Below are positions 1 to 8,425 of a stretch of 64,000 nucleotides of DNA, one piece after another. Source of the stretch: Cognatundibacterium oligocarboniphilum (GTDB lineage: Bacteria; Pseudomonadota; Gammaproteobacteria; Burkholderiales; Burkholderiaceae_D); assembly GCF_013377855.1 (NCBI RefSeq), contig NZ_JABXYJ010000009.1, forward strand, positions 46,922-110,921. Direction: 5' to 3'. The notes beneath the pieces are model-generated. The model saw nothing but the letters and a program-made list of their open reading frames with translations, was not told the origin of the DNA and did no database searches. Each line of letters opens with the position of its first letter. The stretch's first letter is position 1. The position numbers and the translations under genes are program-made.

Positions 1-373
1 CTGCGCGCAAAGCCTGTAAAGTCTGGCGACTGTATTCAGAAATAGCCACGATTTGACGGATATTGTGCGCGGTACGCTGTGGTGTGCATTCACGCAGAAA
101 ATGCATGCCCCAGATCCATTGCAGCAGGTCGGCGCGCGGCCTGAACAGCAGGGGCGCGTCATCCTGTCCCAGCCACTTCAGTACTTTCAACGGAGCAGAT
201 GGATTGGCCCACGGCTCGGCATGGGATACCGAAATCTGACAGCCGTTGGCGAAGCTGGTTTCCTGCGCGGCGCCGGGCTGGCGCTCAATGACGGTGACTT
301 CATGCCCTTGACGAGATAAGAACCAGGCGCTGGCTGTGCCGATGATGCCGGCACCGAGGACGATGACTTTCAT
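1..373 (-). CDS. dadA: D-amino acid dehydrogenase small subunit (DadA-like), N-terminal part, cut by window edge
   Basis: Reading leftwards from the ATG at 373, the first 124 codons are open and run off the window. The product begins MKVIVLGAGIIGTASAWFLS, a beta-alpha-beta FAD-binding fold with GxGxxG at residues 8-13, then an Asp/Glu-type FAD ribose site (VIERQPGAA) and the TSFANGCQIS stretch typical of DadA. DadA is a membrane-associated flavoenzyme that oxidatively deaminates D-amino acids such as D-alanine and feeds electrons to the respiratory chain. The family is about 420-430 residues, so roughly two thirds lie outside. Other DAO-family flavoproteins share the N-terminus, so the substrate is inferred. 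Confidence 0.8.
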   Translation of the reverse strand, partial: MKVIVLGAGIIGTASAWFLSRQGHEVTVIERQPGAAQETSFANGCQISVSHAEPWANPSAPLKVLKWLGQDDAPLLFRPRADLLQWIWGMHFLRECTPQRTAHNIRQIVAISEYSRQTLQALRA

Positions 374-515
374 GACGGAATTCTCCTGTGTGATCTGGAG
401 AAATTGTAAGAAATCAGGAGTTTTTTATGTAATCAGAAATGGCTGAGATATTTTTATTTTAAAAAGTAAAAACTGGATTGATGTTTATTTTTAAAAATAA
501 ATTTGATGTTTTTAA
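374..515. other. AT-rich intergenic gap
   Basis: About 140 bp between the start of the DadA-like gene and the 3' end of the next minus-strand gene. The half nearest 515 is very AT-rich (runs of T and A between 421 and 520). It should hold the dadA promoter on the minus strand, but I cannot pick a convincing -35/-10 pair. Confidence 0.4.
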
Positions 516-884
516 TTATTTTTGCATTTTTATCTTCGTGATTTCCTGCGTCACCGCACGGGTAATCATTTCTTCCAGCGATTTTTTGAGTCCGGCCCGG
601 ATTTCTGTGGTCAGTCCTTCCACGGCAGTTTGCAGCACATCGGCCAGGTTGTCCCGCACGCGATGTTCCAGAACGAAATCGATGCGTCCCAGCACCTGCT
701 TCAGCGTTTCTTCCCTGATACGTTGTTCCAGTTGTTGCCAGTCATCCTGCGTCAAGACGGAAGATATTGATTGAGATTGCATTTGGGTTGTGGTGACGGC
801 CTTTTCCGCGGGAGCGCTGGTAGGCGTTTCCGGGAAAATGATTTCTGTCAGCAGTGGAATATTATCTTCGTGAGCAGTAGACAT
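516..884 (-). CDS. Small hypothetical protein linked to holC (possibly DUF2486-like)
   Basis: 122-residue protein starting MSTAHEDNIPLLTEII at the ATG at 884, one base after the holC stop, so translational coupling is likely. An upstream in-frame start would overlap holC and add residues unlike the rest. Residues 1-45 are Ser/Thr/Pro/Gln-rich; about 50-122 are strongly amphipathic helix (RIREETLKQVLGRIDFVLEH and on). No signal peptide or membrane segment. A small acidic protein with an N-terminal I-P-x-L-T-E motif next to holC is familiar in Burkholderiales and may be the DUF2486 family; that assignment is from memory. Function unknown. Confidence 0.7.
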   Translation of the reverse strand: MSTAHEDNIPLLTEIIFPETPTSAPAEKAVTTTQMQSQSISSVLTQDDWQQLEQRIREETLKQVLGRIDFVLEHRVRDNLADVLQTAVEGLTTEIRAGLKKSLEEMITRAVTQEITKIKMQK

Positions 885-885
885 G

Positions 886-1302
886 TTATTTAGCGACGTG
901 ATGGCTGAGCTGATGGCCTTGCTGCTGGTAATGGCGATAGCGTTCACGCGCGGCAAGGGTTTCTGCTTCTCCGGCGGAGACGATTTCTATCATGCGCGCA
1001 AAGCGTGAAAAATGCTCGGGGATCAATTCGCTCAGGTTGATCAGCAGCCCGGTATGAGGCGCATGCTCCAGATCCTGATGGGTCAGAAGTACTGGCGTCT
1101 GTGCTGCCAGCGCATCGCCTGCCATCACATGCGGCAAAAAATCTTCCTGACTGAATGTCCACAGCATTTCACTGAAACGGCGCAAGGCCTGAATATCGTT
1201 GTGGTAAACAGTCATGGATTGGCCGGCGGCACGCGCTTTGCGTACCAGCCGGCAGGCATACAAAAATGGTTCACTGACTTTGCTATGAAAGTCGATGCGC
1301 AT
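886..1302 (-). CDS. holC: DNA polymerase III chi subunit
   Basis: 138 residues beginning MRIDFHSKVSEPFLYACRLV, the usual N-terminus of HolC. Chi joins the clamp-loader complex through psi and contacts single-strand binding protein at the replication fork. The fold continues with a ribonuclease-like alpha/beta core (VYHNDIQALRRFSEMLWTFS; DFLPHV; PVLLTHQDLE; LLINLSELIPEHFSRFARMIEIV) and length fits the family. An ATG seven codons upstream (1323) would overlap the preceding gene; I chose the start giving the family N-terminus, four bases after that gene's stop. pepA, its frequent neighbour, is not seen. Confidence 0.9.
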   Translation of the reverse strand: MRIDFHSKVSEPFLYACRLVRKARAAGQSMTVYHNDIQALRRFSEMLWTFSQEDFLPHVMAGDALAAQTPVLLTHQDLEHAPHTGLLINLSELIPEHFSRFARMIEIVSAGEAETLAARERYRHYQQQGHQLSHHVAK

Positions 1303-1306
1303 GCTG

Positions 1307-1924
1307 TCAGAACCGGAAACCATTGTCCGTATCCGGTTTTTTTACGGGGAGAGATTTTCTGACTGGCGCGGCTGGCGTCTGGGTTGCAGTTTTACCGTTG
1401 TCAGCGGCTGATGGTGCGGCGCTTTCTGCCGGCGGATAGCGATAACTGGCCGGCAGACGGTTGCTTGAGGGATAACCGGCGCTGGTCAAGGCAGACTGCC
1501 ATTCTTCGGTGCTGAAACCGCGCAGTTTCTGACGCCCGACCAGCAATAACGGAAGCTGGGTATCGCCGCCAGCCTGCTTCAGTTTCTCAATATCTTCGTT
1601 GGATTTAACGGTTTTTTCAGCAAAAGGTACGCCCGCTGTTCTGAGCATATTTTTTCCGTCATTGCATGGTGCGCAACTGGCGCCGGTGTATAGGATGACC
1701 GGACTTTGCGCAACTGCCTGCGCCAGTTCATAAGGTAGATTGCTGGTGTCGATGGCGTTGTTTAAATCACGTTTTTCCACGAGTTTTTGATTGACCGGCG
1801 GCGGTGTGTCGGAATAAGTGACTTTTCCGTCCGGCCCGACCGATTTATAGAGCTGTGCCTGAGCGCTGCTTGCCGCGAACAGCGCAGGTAGCAACAGGCA
1901 GATTACATGGCGATGTAGTTTCAT
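1307..1924 (-). CDS. Exported DUF4124-glutaredoxin-like protein
   Basis: 205 residues. A signal peptide ends near AQA-QLYKS (about residue 24). A DUF4124 module follows (YKSVGPDGKVTYSDTPPP, about 26-43), then a glutaredoxin/thioredoxin-like domain (about 74-140) with Cys84-Ala-Pro-Cys87 and a cis-Pro region QLPLLLVG. The tail (about 150-205) is Pro/Ala/Thr-rich. The layout suggests a periplasmic thiol-disulfide or glutathione-linked protein; substrate unknown. It sits 8 bp after prlC and 4 bp before holC on the same strand, so it is probably cotranscribed. The CxxC is plainly visible; the redox role is inferred. Confidence 0.82.
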   Translation of the reverse strand: MKLHRHVICLLLPALFAASSAQAQLYKSVGPDGKVTYSDTPPPVNQKLVEKRDLNNAIDTSNLPYELAQAVAQSPVILYTGASCAPCNDGKNMLRTAGVPFAEKTVKSNEDIEKLKQAGGDTQLPLLLVGRQKLRGFSTEEWQSALTSAGYPSSNRLPASYRYPPAESAAPSAADNGKTATQTPAAPVRKSLPVKKPDTDNGFRF

Positions 1925-1932
1925 AATATTCC

Positions 1933-3996
1933 TCAGGCAGCCATGCCGCTATGCCGCAATAACGCGTCGATTTGAGGCTCTCTGCCGCGGAAAGCCTTGA
2001 ATGATTCCAGGGCAGGGCGTGAGCCACCCATTTCCAGCACTTCCTGGCGGAATTTTTGTCCGACGTGCCGTGACAGTGCGCTGCCATTCTGCTGACCATG
2101 CTCTTCAAAGGCAGCAAAGGCATCCGCAGACAGGACTTCTGCCCATTTGTAGCTGTAATAACCGGCCGCATAACCACCGGCAAAAATATGGCTGAAAGAA
2201 TGCTGCAAACGGTTAAATTCCGGCGCCGTGAATACCGATACCTGTTCCCGCACTGTGTTCAGAATGTCCTGTACCGACTGGATGCCGTGCGGATCGAACT
2301 GGTCATGCAGACGCATGTCGAACAGGGCGAATTCCACCTGGCGCAATGTCTGCAAGCCCGACTGGAAATTTTTTGCTGCAAGCATTTTGTCGTACAGGCT
2401 GCGGGGCAGCGTTTCGCCAGATTCTGCATGTGCCGTCATCTGCTGTAACACATCCCACTCCCAGCAGAAATTTTCCATGAACTGAGATGGTAGTTCCACC
2501 GCATCCCATTCAACGCCGGAAATGCCGGAAACTGACAACTCATCGACTTGTGTCAGCAGATGGTGCAGGCCATGCCCGAACTCATGGAACAGTGTAATCA
2601 CTTCATCATGCGTGAAGCAGGCTGGTTTGGTCACACCGTCAACGATAGCAGGTTCGGTGAAATTGCAGACCAGATAGGCAACCGGCGTTTGCACATTACC
2701 GGATTTGAGCCTGCGGCCACGGACGTCATCCATCCAGGCACCGCCGCGTTTGCCGTTGCGGGCATATAAGTCGAGATAAAACTGGCCGATCAGCTGATTG
2801 TCTTTTTCAATACGATAAAACTTCACGTCAGGATGCCAGACGCTGGCATGATCCGGTTGGATGCTGACGCCGAACAGTGTTTGTATCACCAGAAACAAAC
2901 CTTGGATTACCTGTGGTTCCGGAAAATATTGTTTGACTTCATGTTCGGAGAACGCATAGCGCTGTTCCCGTAATTTTTCTGATGCATAGGCTACATCCCA
3001 GGCTTCCAGTTTCTCTATCCCCAACTGTTGCGCTGCAAATTCCCGCAGTTCCTGCAGATCTTTTTCAGCATAAGGACGCGCACGCTGAGCCAGGTCTTCC
3101 AGAAACCGGCTGACTTGCTCGGGTGATTCGGCCATTTTGCTGACCAGAGAAACTTCGGCAAAATTCCGGTAGCCGAGCAACCGGGCTTCTTCGCGTCGCA
3201 ACTGTAATAATTCCGTGATGATGACGGTGTTGTCCCACTCCGGCTTGGCACCGAGTTCCGATGCTTTGGTGGCGTTGGCTCGATAAATTGTTTCACGCAC
3301 GCTGCGCTCATCTGCGTACTGCAGCAGGGGAAAATAAGAGGGGAAATGCAGCGTGAATTTGTAGCCATTTTTCTGCTCGCGTTCAGCTGCATTTTTTGCC
3401 GCCAGAATCGCATCCTCAGGCAGCCCGCGCAGCTGCTGGCGATCTTCTATCAGCAGTTCGTAGGCATTGGTGGCATCCAGAACGTTTTCAGAAAAACGCG
3501 TGGATAACTGCGCCTGTTTTTCCTGAATTTCAGCGTAACGCTGTTTTTGTTCCGCGGGAAGTTCCGCCCCGCCCAGCCGGAAATCCCGGATCGCATTGCG
3601 GATGATGGTCTGGCGTGCCGCCGGCCAGGAAGCAAACTCCGGATGCCCGAGCAAGGCTTTGTATTGACTGAATAATGTCAGATTCTGGCCCAGCTCGGTC
3701 CAGAATTCGGTGACTGCGGGTTGGTTTTCATTGTAAGCCGCGCGTAGCTCCGGCGTATCAGCAACTGCATTGAGATGGCTGACAACGCCCCAGACCCTTG
3801 CCAGTTTTTCGGTGGCATTTTCCAGAGGTTCGACGATGTTCTCCCAACTGACCTGAATCCGGTCATTGGTGAGTCTGTCAATGACTGCACGGTTTTCCGT
3901 TAATAAAGCCTGTATCGCGGGAGAAATCTGTTCCGCACTGATTTCGGTGAAACGCGGTAAATCGCTCAGGTCAAGCAAAGGAGAATGGTCCGTCAT
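1933..3996 (-). CDS. prlC: Oligopeptidase A (M3 family zinc metallopeptidase)
   Basis: 687 residues, close to E. coli PrlC. The M3 zinc motif is present as His471-Glu-Phe-Gly-His475 in LFHEFGHGLHHLL, with the third ligand Glu expected in the following GVEWDAVELPSQFMENF helix. The N-terminal helical region has the usual ENIVEPLENATEKLARVWGV segment. PrlC degrades short peptides, including cleaved signal peptides, in the cytoplasm. The ATG at 3996 is one base after the folD stop, so it is the second gene of a folD-prlC unit, an arrangement I know from related betaproteobacteria. Confidence 0.95.
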   Translation of the reverse strand: MTDHSPLLDLSDLPRFTEISAEQISPAIQALLTENRAVIDRLTNDRIQVSWENIVEPLENATEKLARVWGVVSHLNAVADTPELRAAYNENQPAVTEFWTELGQNLTLFSQYKALLGHPEFASWPAARQTIIRNAIRDFRLGGAELPAEQKQRYAEIQEKQAQLSTRFSENVLDATNAYELLIEDRQQLRGLPEDAILAAKNAAEREQKNGYKFTLHFPSYFPLLQYADERSVRETIYRANATKASELGAKPEWDNTVIITELLQLRREEARLLGYRNFAEVSLVSKMAESPEQVSRFLEDLAQRARPYAEKDLQELREFAAQQLGIEKLEAWDVAYASEKLREQRYAFSEHEVKQYFPEPQVIQGLFLVIQTLFGVSIQPDHASVWHPDVKFYRIEKDNQLIGQFYLDLYARNGKRGGAWMDDVRGRRLKSGNVQTPVAYLVCNFTEPAIVDGVTKPACFTHDEVITLFHEFGHGLHHLLTQVDELSVSGISGVEWDAVELPSQFMENFCWEWDVLQQMTAHAESGETLPRSLYDKMLAAKNFQSGLQTLRQVEFALFDMRLHDQFDPHGIQSVQDILNTVREQVSVFTAPEFNRLQHSFSHIFAGGYAAGYYSYKWAEVLSADAFAAFEEHGQQNGSALSRHVGQKFRQEVLEMGGSRPALESFKAFRGREPQIDALLRHSGMAA

Positions 3997-3997
3997 C

Positions 3998-4843
3998 TTA
4001 ATTTCTTTCAGCAGCTTCTATGGTATTAACCAGCAACATGGTAATCGTCATTGGACCGACACCTCCCGGAACCGGGGTGATGTAGCCGGCGACCTCTTTG
4101 GTCGGCAGATAGTCTACGTCGCCGCACAGCTTACCCTCGTCGTCGCGGTTCATCCCGACATCGATCACGACAGCGCCCGGTTTCACCATATCTGCCGTCA
4201 CGATATTGCGTTTGCCGGTGGCGACAACGAGGATGTCTGCGTTACGGGTATGTGCCGCCAGATCGCGGGTCTTGGAGTTACAGATGGTGACGGTAGCACC
4301 GGCTTGCAAGAGCAGCATGGCCTGTGGTTTGCCGACGATGTTAGACGCACCGACCACGACTGCATTCGCGCCGCGCACCGGATAATTGATTGACTCCAGC
4401 ATTTTCATCACACCATAAGGCGTGCAGGGCCGGAACAGTGGCTGCCCAGTCATCAGCAGGCCAGCATTGCTGATATGAAAGCCATCCACGTCTTTTTCTG
4501 CCGCAATCGCTTCGATGACTTTATTGGCATCAATATGCGGCGGGAGCGGCAGTTGAACCAGAATGCCATGGATTTTCGGATCATGGTTCAGGCGATCTAT
4601 ATGCCCCAGCAGGGCACTCTCGGTCAGTGTGGCATCGTACTTTTCGAGTACGGAATAAAAGCCGCAGTCTTCGCAGGCTTTGACTTTGTTTCTGACATAC
4701 ACCTGGGATGCAGGATTTTCTCCGACCAGAATGACGGCCAGGCCTGGCTGTTTTCCTTTGGCTGTCAGCGCTTTTGCGCGCTGAGTCACATCAGCACGTA
4801 TTTGTTGGGAGAGAAGTGTTCCGTTGATGATCTGAGCAGTCAT
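3998..4843 (-). CDS. folD: Bifunctional methylenetetrahydrofolate dehydrogenase / methenyltetrahydrofolate cyclohydrolase
   Basis: 281 residues from [18 protein letters not shown]. FolD interconverts 5,10-methylene-THF and 10-formyl-THF with NADP, supplying one-carbon units for purines and formyl-Met. Catalytic landmarks are Tyr in [13 protein letters not shown], the cyclohydrolase Lys in the same stretch, [19 protein letters not shown], the NADP-binding [12 protein letters not shown] and the C-terminal [13 protein letters not shown]. An in-frame ATG 30 codons upstream would add a segment foreign to the family, so I chose the internal ATG at 4843. Probably first gene of the folD-prlC operon. 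Confidence 0.96.
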   Translation of the reverse strand: MTAQIINGTLLSQQIRADVTQRAKALTAKGKQPGLAVILVGENPASQVYVRNKVKACEDCGFYSVLEKYDATLTESALLGHIDRLNHDPKIHGILVQLPLPPHIDANKVIEAIAAEKDVDGFHISNAGLLMTGQPLFRPCTPYGVMKMLESINYPVRGANAVVVGASNIVGKPQAMLLLQAGATVTICNSKTRDLAAHTRNADILVVATGKRNIVTADMVKPGAVVIDVGMNRDDEGKLCGDVDYLPTKEVAGYITPVPGGVGPMTITMLLVNTIEAAERN

Positions 4844-5190
4844 GATGGTGGGATGTGAGGAAAGACAAGCCAAGATTATAAAGGATGACAGGCAAGCCTT
4901 GGATTTCTTGACGATTGGTACAGTCATCTTCAAACAGGTATCACGGCTGTGTTTGAGAAAATAATAGAGATTTTTAAATGTTGCTTTTAGGAAAGTGAAT
5001 TGTCCTAAAAAAGATACAATTTAATACAAAAATATACAAAACAGACGCAAAGAGTTTGACAGCGTCGATGGGCTGGTGGCTTCATGTTAGATATGAAAAA
5101 TAATTTCCAAAAAAAATAATAGTGAAAAATTTTTGATTAATTCGTTTTCTTTCTATTTTTTATTAATTCATCGTACTTTTGGAGTAGACA
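4844..5190. promoter_or_regulatory. Divergent intergenic region between folD and a TonB receptor gene
   Basis: About 350 bp, very AT-rich, particularly 4960-5040 and 5095-5170. It must carry the folD promoter (minus) and receptor promoter (plus). A TTGACA hexamer lies at 5056-5061 on the plus strand, but no good -10 is found 16-18 bp after it (TTAGAT at 5087-5092 is too far). I see no clear Fur box and no RNA structure. Confidence 0.35.
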
Positions 5191-7995
5191 ATGCATAAGG
5201 AAAAAGTGATCTCACGATCATTGCGGATGACGTTTTCAGGTAGTCTGATGGTGGCAGCGGGTGTGATTGCCCAGCCTGTGTTGGCACAGGAAGATGCCAA
5301 AATTCAGCGTGTGGAAGTCACCGGGACCAACATCAAACGTGCCGAGGCTGAAACGGCTTCCCCGGTGCAGATTCTGAACCGGGCCGATATCGACAAGTCC
5401 GGCAAGGCGACAGTGGCAGAATTCCTGCAGACACTGGCACTGGACGGTGCAGGTTCCCTGCCAACCGGTTTTGGTAACGGTTTTGCTGCCGGTTCGACGG
5501 CAATTTCCCTGCGCGGTCTGGGTGCAACCTCGACACTGGTATTGTTGAATGGTCGTCGCATGGCGCCGTTTGGCCGTGCTGACGATGGTCAGAAAACGTT
5601 TACCGATCTCAGCACCATTCCTATGGAAGTGGTCGAGCGGATTGAAATTCTGAAAGACGGTGCGTCTTCCGTGTATGGTGCGGATGCGATTGCCGGCGTG
5701 GTCAACATTATCCTGCGTAAAAACTTCACCGGTATCGTTGCCAGCGCATCTGCCGGCACTTCCGGTTATCGCGATGCGAATCAGAGCAAGGCTTCTGTCA
5801 CAGCCGGCTTCGGTGATCTTGAGCAGGATCGCTACAACGTGATTTTGAATGCGGAAGTATCGAAGTCCGACAAGCTGCAGAACAGCGACCGCGCCGGTCG
5901 TCGTGACTGGATTGGCGCCGGTGATCTGCGTCCTTGGGGTTATCCGATGGCGACACAGTTTGCAGCTGGTTATATCAGCGGTACAAACAGCGCATCTGCC
6001 AGCCCGACAGGCTCTATCCGTGATCCTAAAACGCTGAATTACGTTTCCTTGCCTGGCTGCTCCACACTGTCGACTACCAAGAATCAGGATCCGGGCGGCG
6101 GTTGCCTCTGGTATCAGGATCAGTTCCGTTCCATGCAGCCGCAGATTGACAGTGTGAATCTGTTTGCGCGTGGCACCTGGCAGCTGAATCAGGACATGCA
6201 GGCTTATGTAGAAGCAGGTTATTCCCAGCGCAAGACATCGTTTACGATGACTCCGCCATCTATCACACCAACCGTCGCTTTCCCTCCGAATGCGTTGAAT
6301 CCGACCGGTGTGATTAACTATGGTTCCGGTGCAGGTACCACGATCGTGCTGGCGGCGAATCATCCGCAAAACCCGTACGGTGTCCCGGTGCGCGTGCGTT
6401 ATTCGGCATTTGACGTCGGCCCGAGCACCCGTTCTGCAGATAATTCATTCAATCGCTTTGTTGCCGGTCTGAAAGGTAATGTGGCGGGCTGGGATTTTGA
6501 TACAGCGTATCTGCATTCTGAAACACAACTGCATCTGAATTACAGCAACATGCTGAATATGGCAGTTGTCAAATCCGCGCTGGGTGATCCTAACAGCAAA
6601 TATTTCCCATACTACATTGGAGCGCAGGCTGGTAAAAATCCGGCATCTCTGTATGCCGCGATGGTGACCAATGCGATTGCTGATGGCACCACCAAGATGG
6701 ACATTATCGACTTCAAAGCTTCCCGCGAACTGATGCCGCTGGCCGGCGGTATGATGGGATTGGCGGTCGGTGCTGAATACCGTCGTGAATCTCTCGACAG
6801 CCCATCCCTGAGCGGTACACAGGATGGTTCGATCAATGCCAGCTATGTCGCCGCCAAAGGCAGCCAGAATATTGCGGCCTTTTATGCTGAATTGCTGGCA
6901 CCGGTGTTAAAGACCGTTGAATTGTCTGCCGCAGTGCGTTACGACAAATACTCCAACTTTAATTCAACCACGCCAAAACTGGGTATCAAGTGGTCACCAA
7001 TGAAGGAACTGGCATTCCGCAGCACTTACTCAGAAGGCTTCCGTGCTCCGGGTGCGGCTGAATCTGGTATTGAAAGTCAGAGTACGGGTTCTGCCACTGT
7101 GCGTGATCCGATCCGCTGCCCGAATGGCACGCCGCTGCCAGGGGCAACAGCGAATGACTGCGCGGCAACTGTCGCTGCCGTCAAGGTGGGTAATCCTAAC
7201 CTGCAGCCAGAAACATCCAAGGGCTACACCCTGGGTATGGTCTGGGATCCGCTACCAAATACCAGTTTTGCAGTGGATGGCTGGATGATCAAACGCAGCA
7301 ACGAAATCAATCCACTGACGTATGTGGAAGCTGCCGCGTTACCAACGGCGATCCGTTCGGACAATAACCTGACCATTGGCGGTGTAGTGACGCCTAACAC
7401 AGGAACCCTGCTGATTTCCAAGGCGCCATACCAGAATTCCAGCTATACCCAGATCAGCGGTCTGGATGTGGATGCGAAGCAGCGCTTTAACCTGGGCGAA
7501 TACGGCAAGTTGACAGCCGATGTACGTTGGACGCACGTGAATTCCTGGAAGCGCGTCGAAAAGAGCGGCAAAGCCTATGAATATGCTGGTACACATGGCA
7601 ACTGCGACACTTCCAATTGTGCCGGTACACCAAAAGACAAAGTTAATCTGATTTTGTCCTGGGATAAGGCTGATTGGAACGTGACCGGTACCGCAAACTA
7701 TCGCGGCAAAATGAGCAACGTCTATTTCGAAGGCGACCTGTGCGCATCGAAACTGGCGAATGGCGGCAATGCCCCGACAGCAGACTGCACATTGGCATCA
7801 TTTACAACATTTGACATGTCTTTCCGCTGGAAAGCGATGAAGAATCTGGAAGTATTCGGTTCCGTGCAAAATCTGTTCGACAAAGTTGCTCCGCTGGATC
7901 CGCTGACTTATGGTGGCATGAGCTATAACCCAATGGATTCCAGTGGCGCGATTGGCCGTTATTTCAAACTGGGTCTGAAGTACAAGTTCAAGTAA
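5191..7995 (+). CDS. TonB-dependent outer-membrane receptor
   Basis: 934 residues with a signal peptide ending near QPVLAQEDAK (about residue 33). The TonB-box/plug region follows: VQRVEVTGTNIKRAEAETASPVQ-type start, LRGLGATSTLVLLNGRRMAPFG and EVVERIEILKDGASSVYGADAIAGVVNIILRK, classic plug motifs. The rest is a long beta-barrel with a C-terminal aromatic strand (GRYFKLGLKYKF). The plug resembles the large receptors that take up oligosaccharides or peptides in Gram-negative heterotrophs more than siderophore receptors, but the ligand cannot be read from sequence. Cysteine pairs in extracellular loops are visible. It stands alone, with a strong terminator after it. Confidence 0.92.
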   Translation: MHKEKVISRSLRMTFSGSLMVAAGVIAQPVLAQEDAKIQRVEVTGTNIKRAEAETASPVQILNRADIDKSGKATVAEFLQTLALDGAGSLPTGFGNGFAAGSTAISLRGLGATSTLVLLNGRRMAPFGRADDGQKTFTDLSTIPMEVVERIEILKDGASSVYGADAIAGVVNIILRKNFTGIVASASAGTSGYRDANQSKASVTAGFGDLEQDRYNVILNAEVSKSDKLQNSDRAGRRDWIGAGDLRPWGYPMATQFAAGYISGTNSASASPTGSIRDPKTLNYVSLPGCSTLSTTKNQDPGGGCLWYQDQFRSMQPQIDSVNLFARGTWQLNQDMQAYVEAGYSQRKTSFTMTPPSITPTVAFPPNALNPTGVINYGSGAGTTIVLAANHPQNPYGVPVRVRYSAFDVGPSTRSADNSFNRFVAGLKGNVAGWDFDTAYLHSETQLHLNYSNMLNMAVVKSALGDPNSKYFPYYIGAQAGKNPASLYAAMVTNAIADGTTKMDIIDFKASRELMPLAGGMMGLAVGAEYRRESLDSPSLSGTQDGSINASYVAAKGSQNIAAFYAELLAPVLKTVELSAAVRYDKYSNFNSTTPKLGIKWSPMKELAFRSTYSEGFRAPGAAESGIESQSTGSATVRDPIRCPNGTPLPGATANDCAATVAAVKVGNPNLQPETSKGYTLGMVWDPLPNTSFAVDGWMIKRSNEINPLTYVEAAALPTAIRSDNNLTIGGVVTPNTGTLLISKAPYQNSSYTQISGLDVDAKQRFNLGEYGKLTADVRWTHVNSWKRVEKSGKAYEYAGTHGNCDTSNCAGTPKDKVNLILSWDKADWNVTGTANYRGKMSNVYFEGDLCASKLANGGNAPTADCTLASFTTFDMSFRWKAMKNLEVFGSVQNLFDKVAPLDPLTYGGMSYNPMDSSGAIGRYFKLGLKYKFK

Positions 7996-8100
7996 TTGCT
8001 GATAGTGTCGGCAGCAATCATCTGGATCTGTCAAATACTAGTGAATAAGCACATGCCATAGGTGTGCAGCGACCGTACTTTACCGTCAAGGTCTGTCCTC

Positions 8101-8128
8101 GGGCGATGAGAAATCATCGCCCTTTTTT
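8101..8128 (+). terminator. Intrinsic terminator after the TonB receptor gene
   Basis: A perfect 9-bp stem (GGGCGATGA at 8101-8109 with TCATCGCCC at 8114-8122) closes a 4-nt loop and is followed by six T. It lies about 105 bp after the receptor stop codon and isolates that gene from the pyruvate dehydrogenase operon. Confidence 0.9.
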
Positions 8129-8314
8129 ATTGCCCGGACACAGTGATACAGGCTGCCGTTGATCGTCGACGCATTGTCACCTAAAGTGGAAAATCCTGCA
8201 TTTATACAACGGATGCAGCAGGGTGACTGGCGTTTGCAGAAGGCAACATAACAGATAGAAACAGTATGTTGCGATGCAAACAAAATACCGCATTATGAAA
8301 TCAAATATCGCTAT

Positions 8315-8342
8315 TTGGAAAAATAAAAAACCCTGTTAGAAT
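8315..8342 (+). promoter_or_regulatory. Candidate sigma-70 promoter of the pyruvate dehydrogenase operon
   Basis: TTGGAA at 8315-8320 and TAGAAT at 8337-8342 are separated by 16 bp; the -10 matches consensus at 5 of 6 bases. The predicted transcript would start near 8350, about 75 nt before the aceE ATG. No pdhR-type regulator gene lies upstream, and the rest of 8129-8425 shows no other clear feature. Confidence 0.5.
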
Positions 8343-8425
8343 GCCTGCACTAACAAATGTAATGCCCTGATTCGTCCATAAGTCAACGCGCATTTTCAGT
8401 GAGAATGCACCAACAGGAGACCCTT

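Noticed and set aside
5056..5092. TTGACA followed by TTAGAT as TonB receptor promoter
   Set aside because: Spacing of 25 bp is far outside the sigma-70 range.
5236..6369. 377-codon open frame antisense to the first TonB receptor gene
   Set aside because: Composition is that of reverse-complement coding DNA, with no start context.
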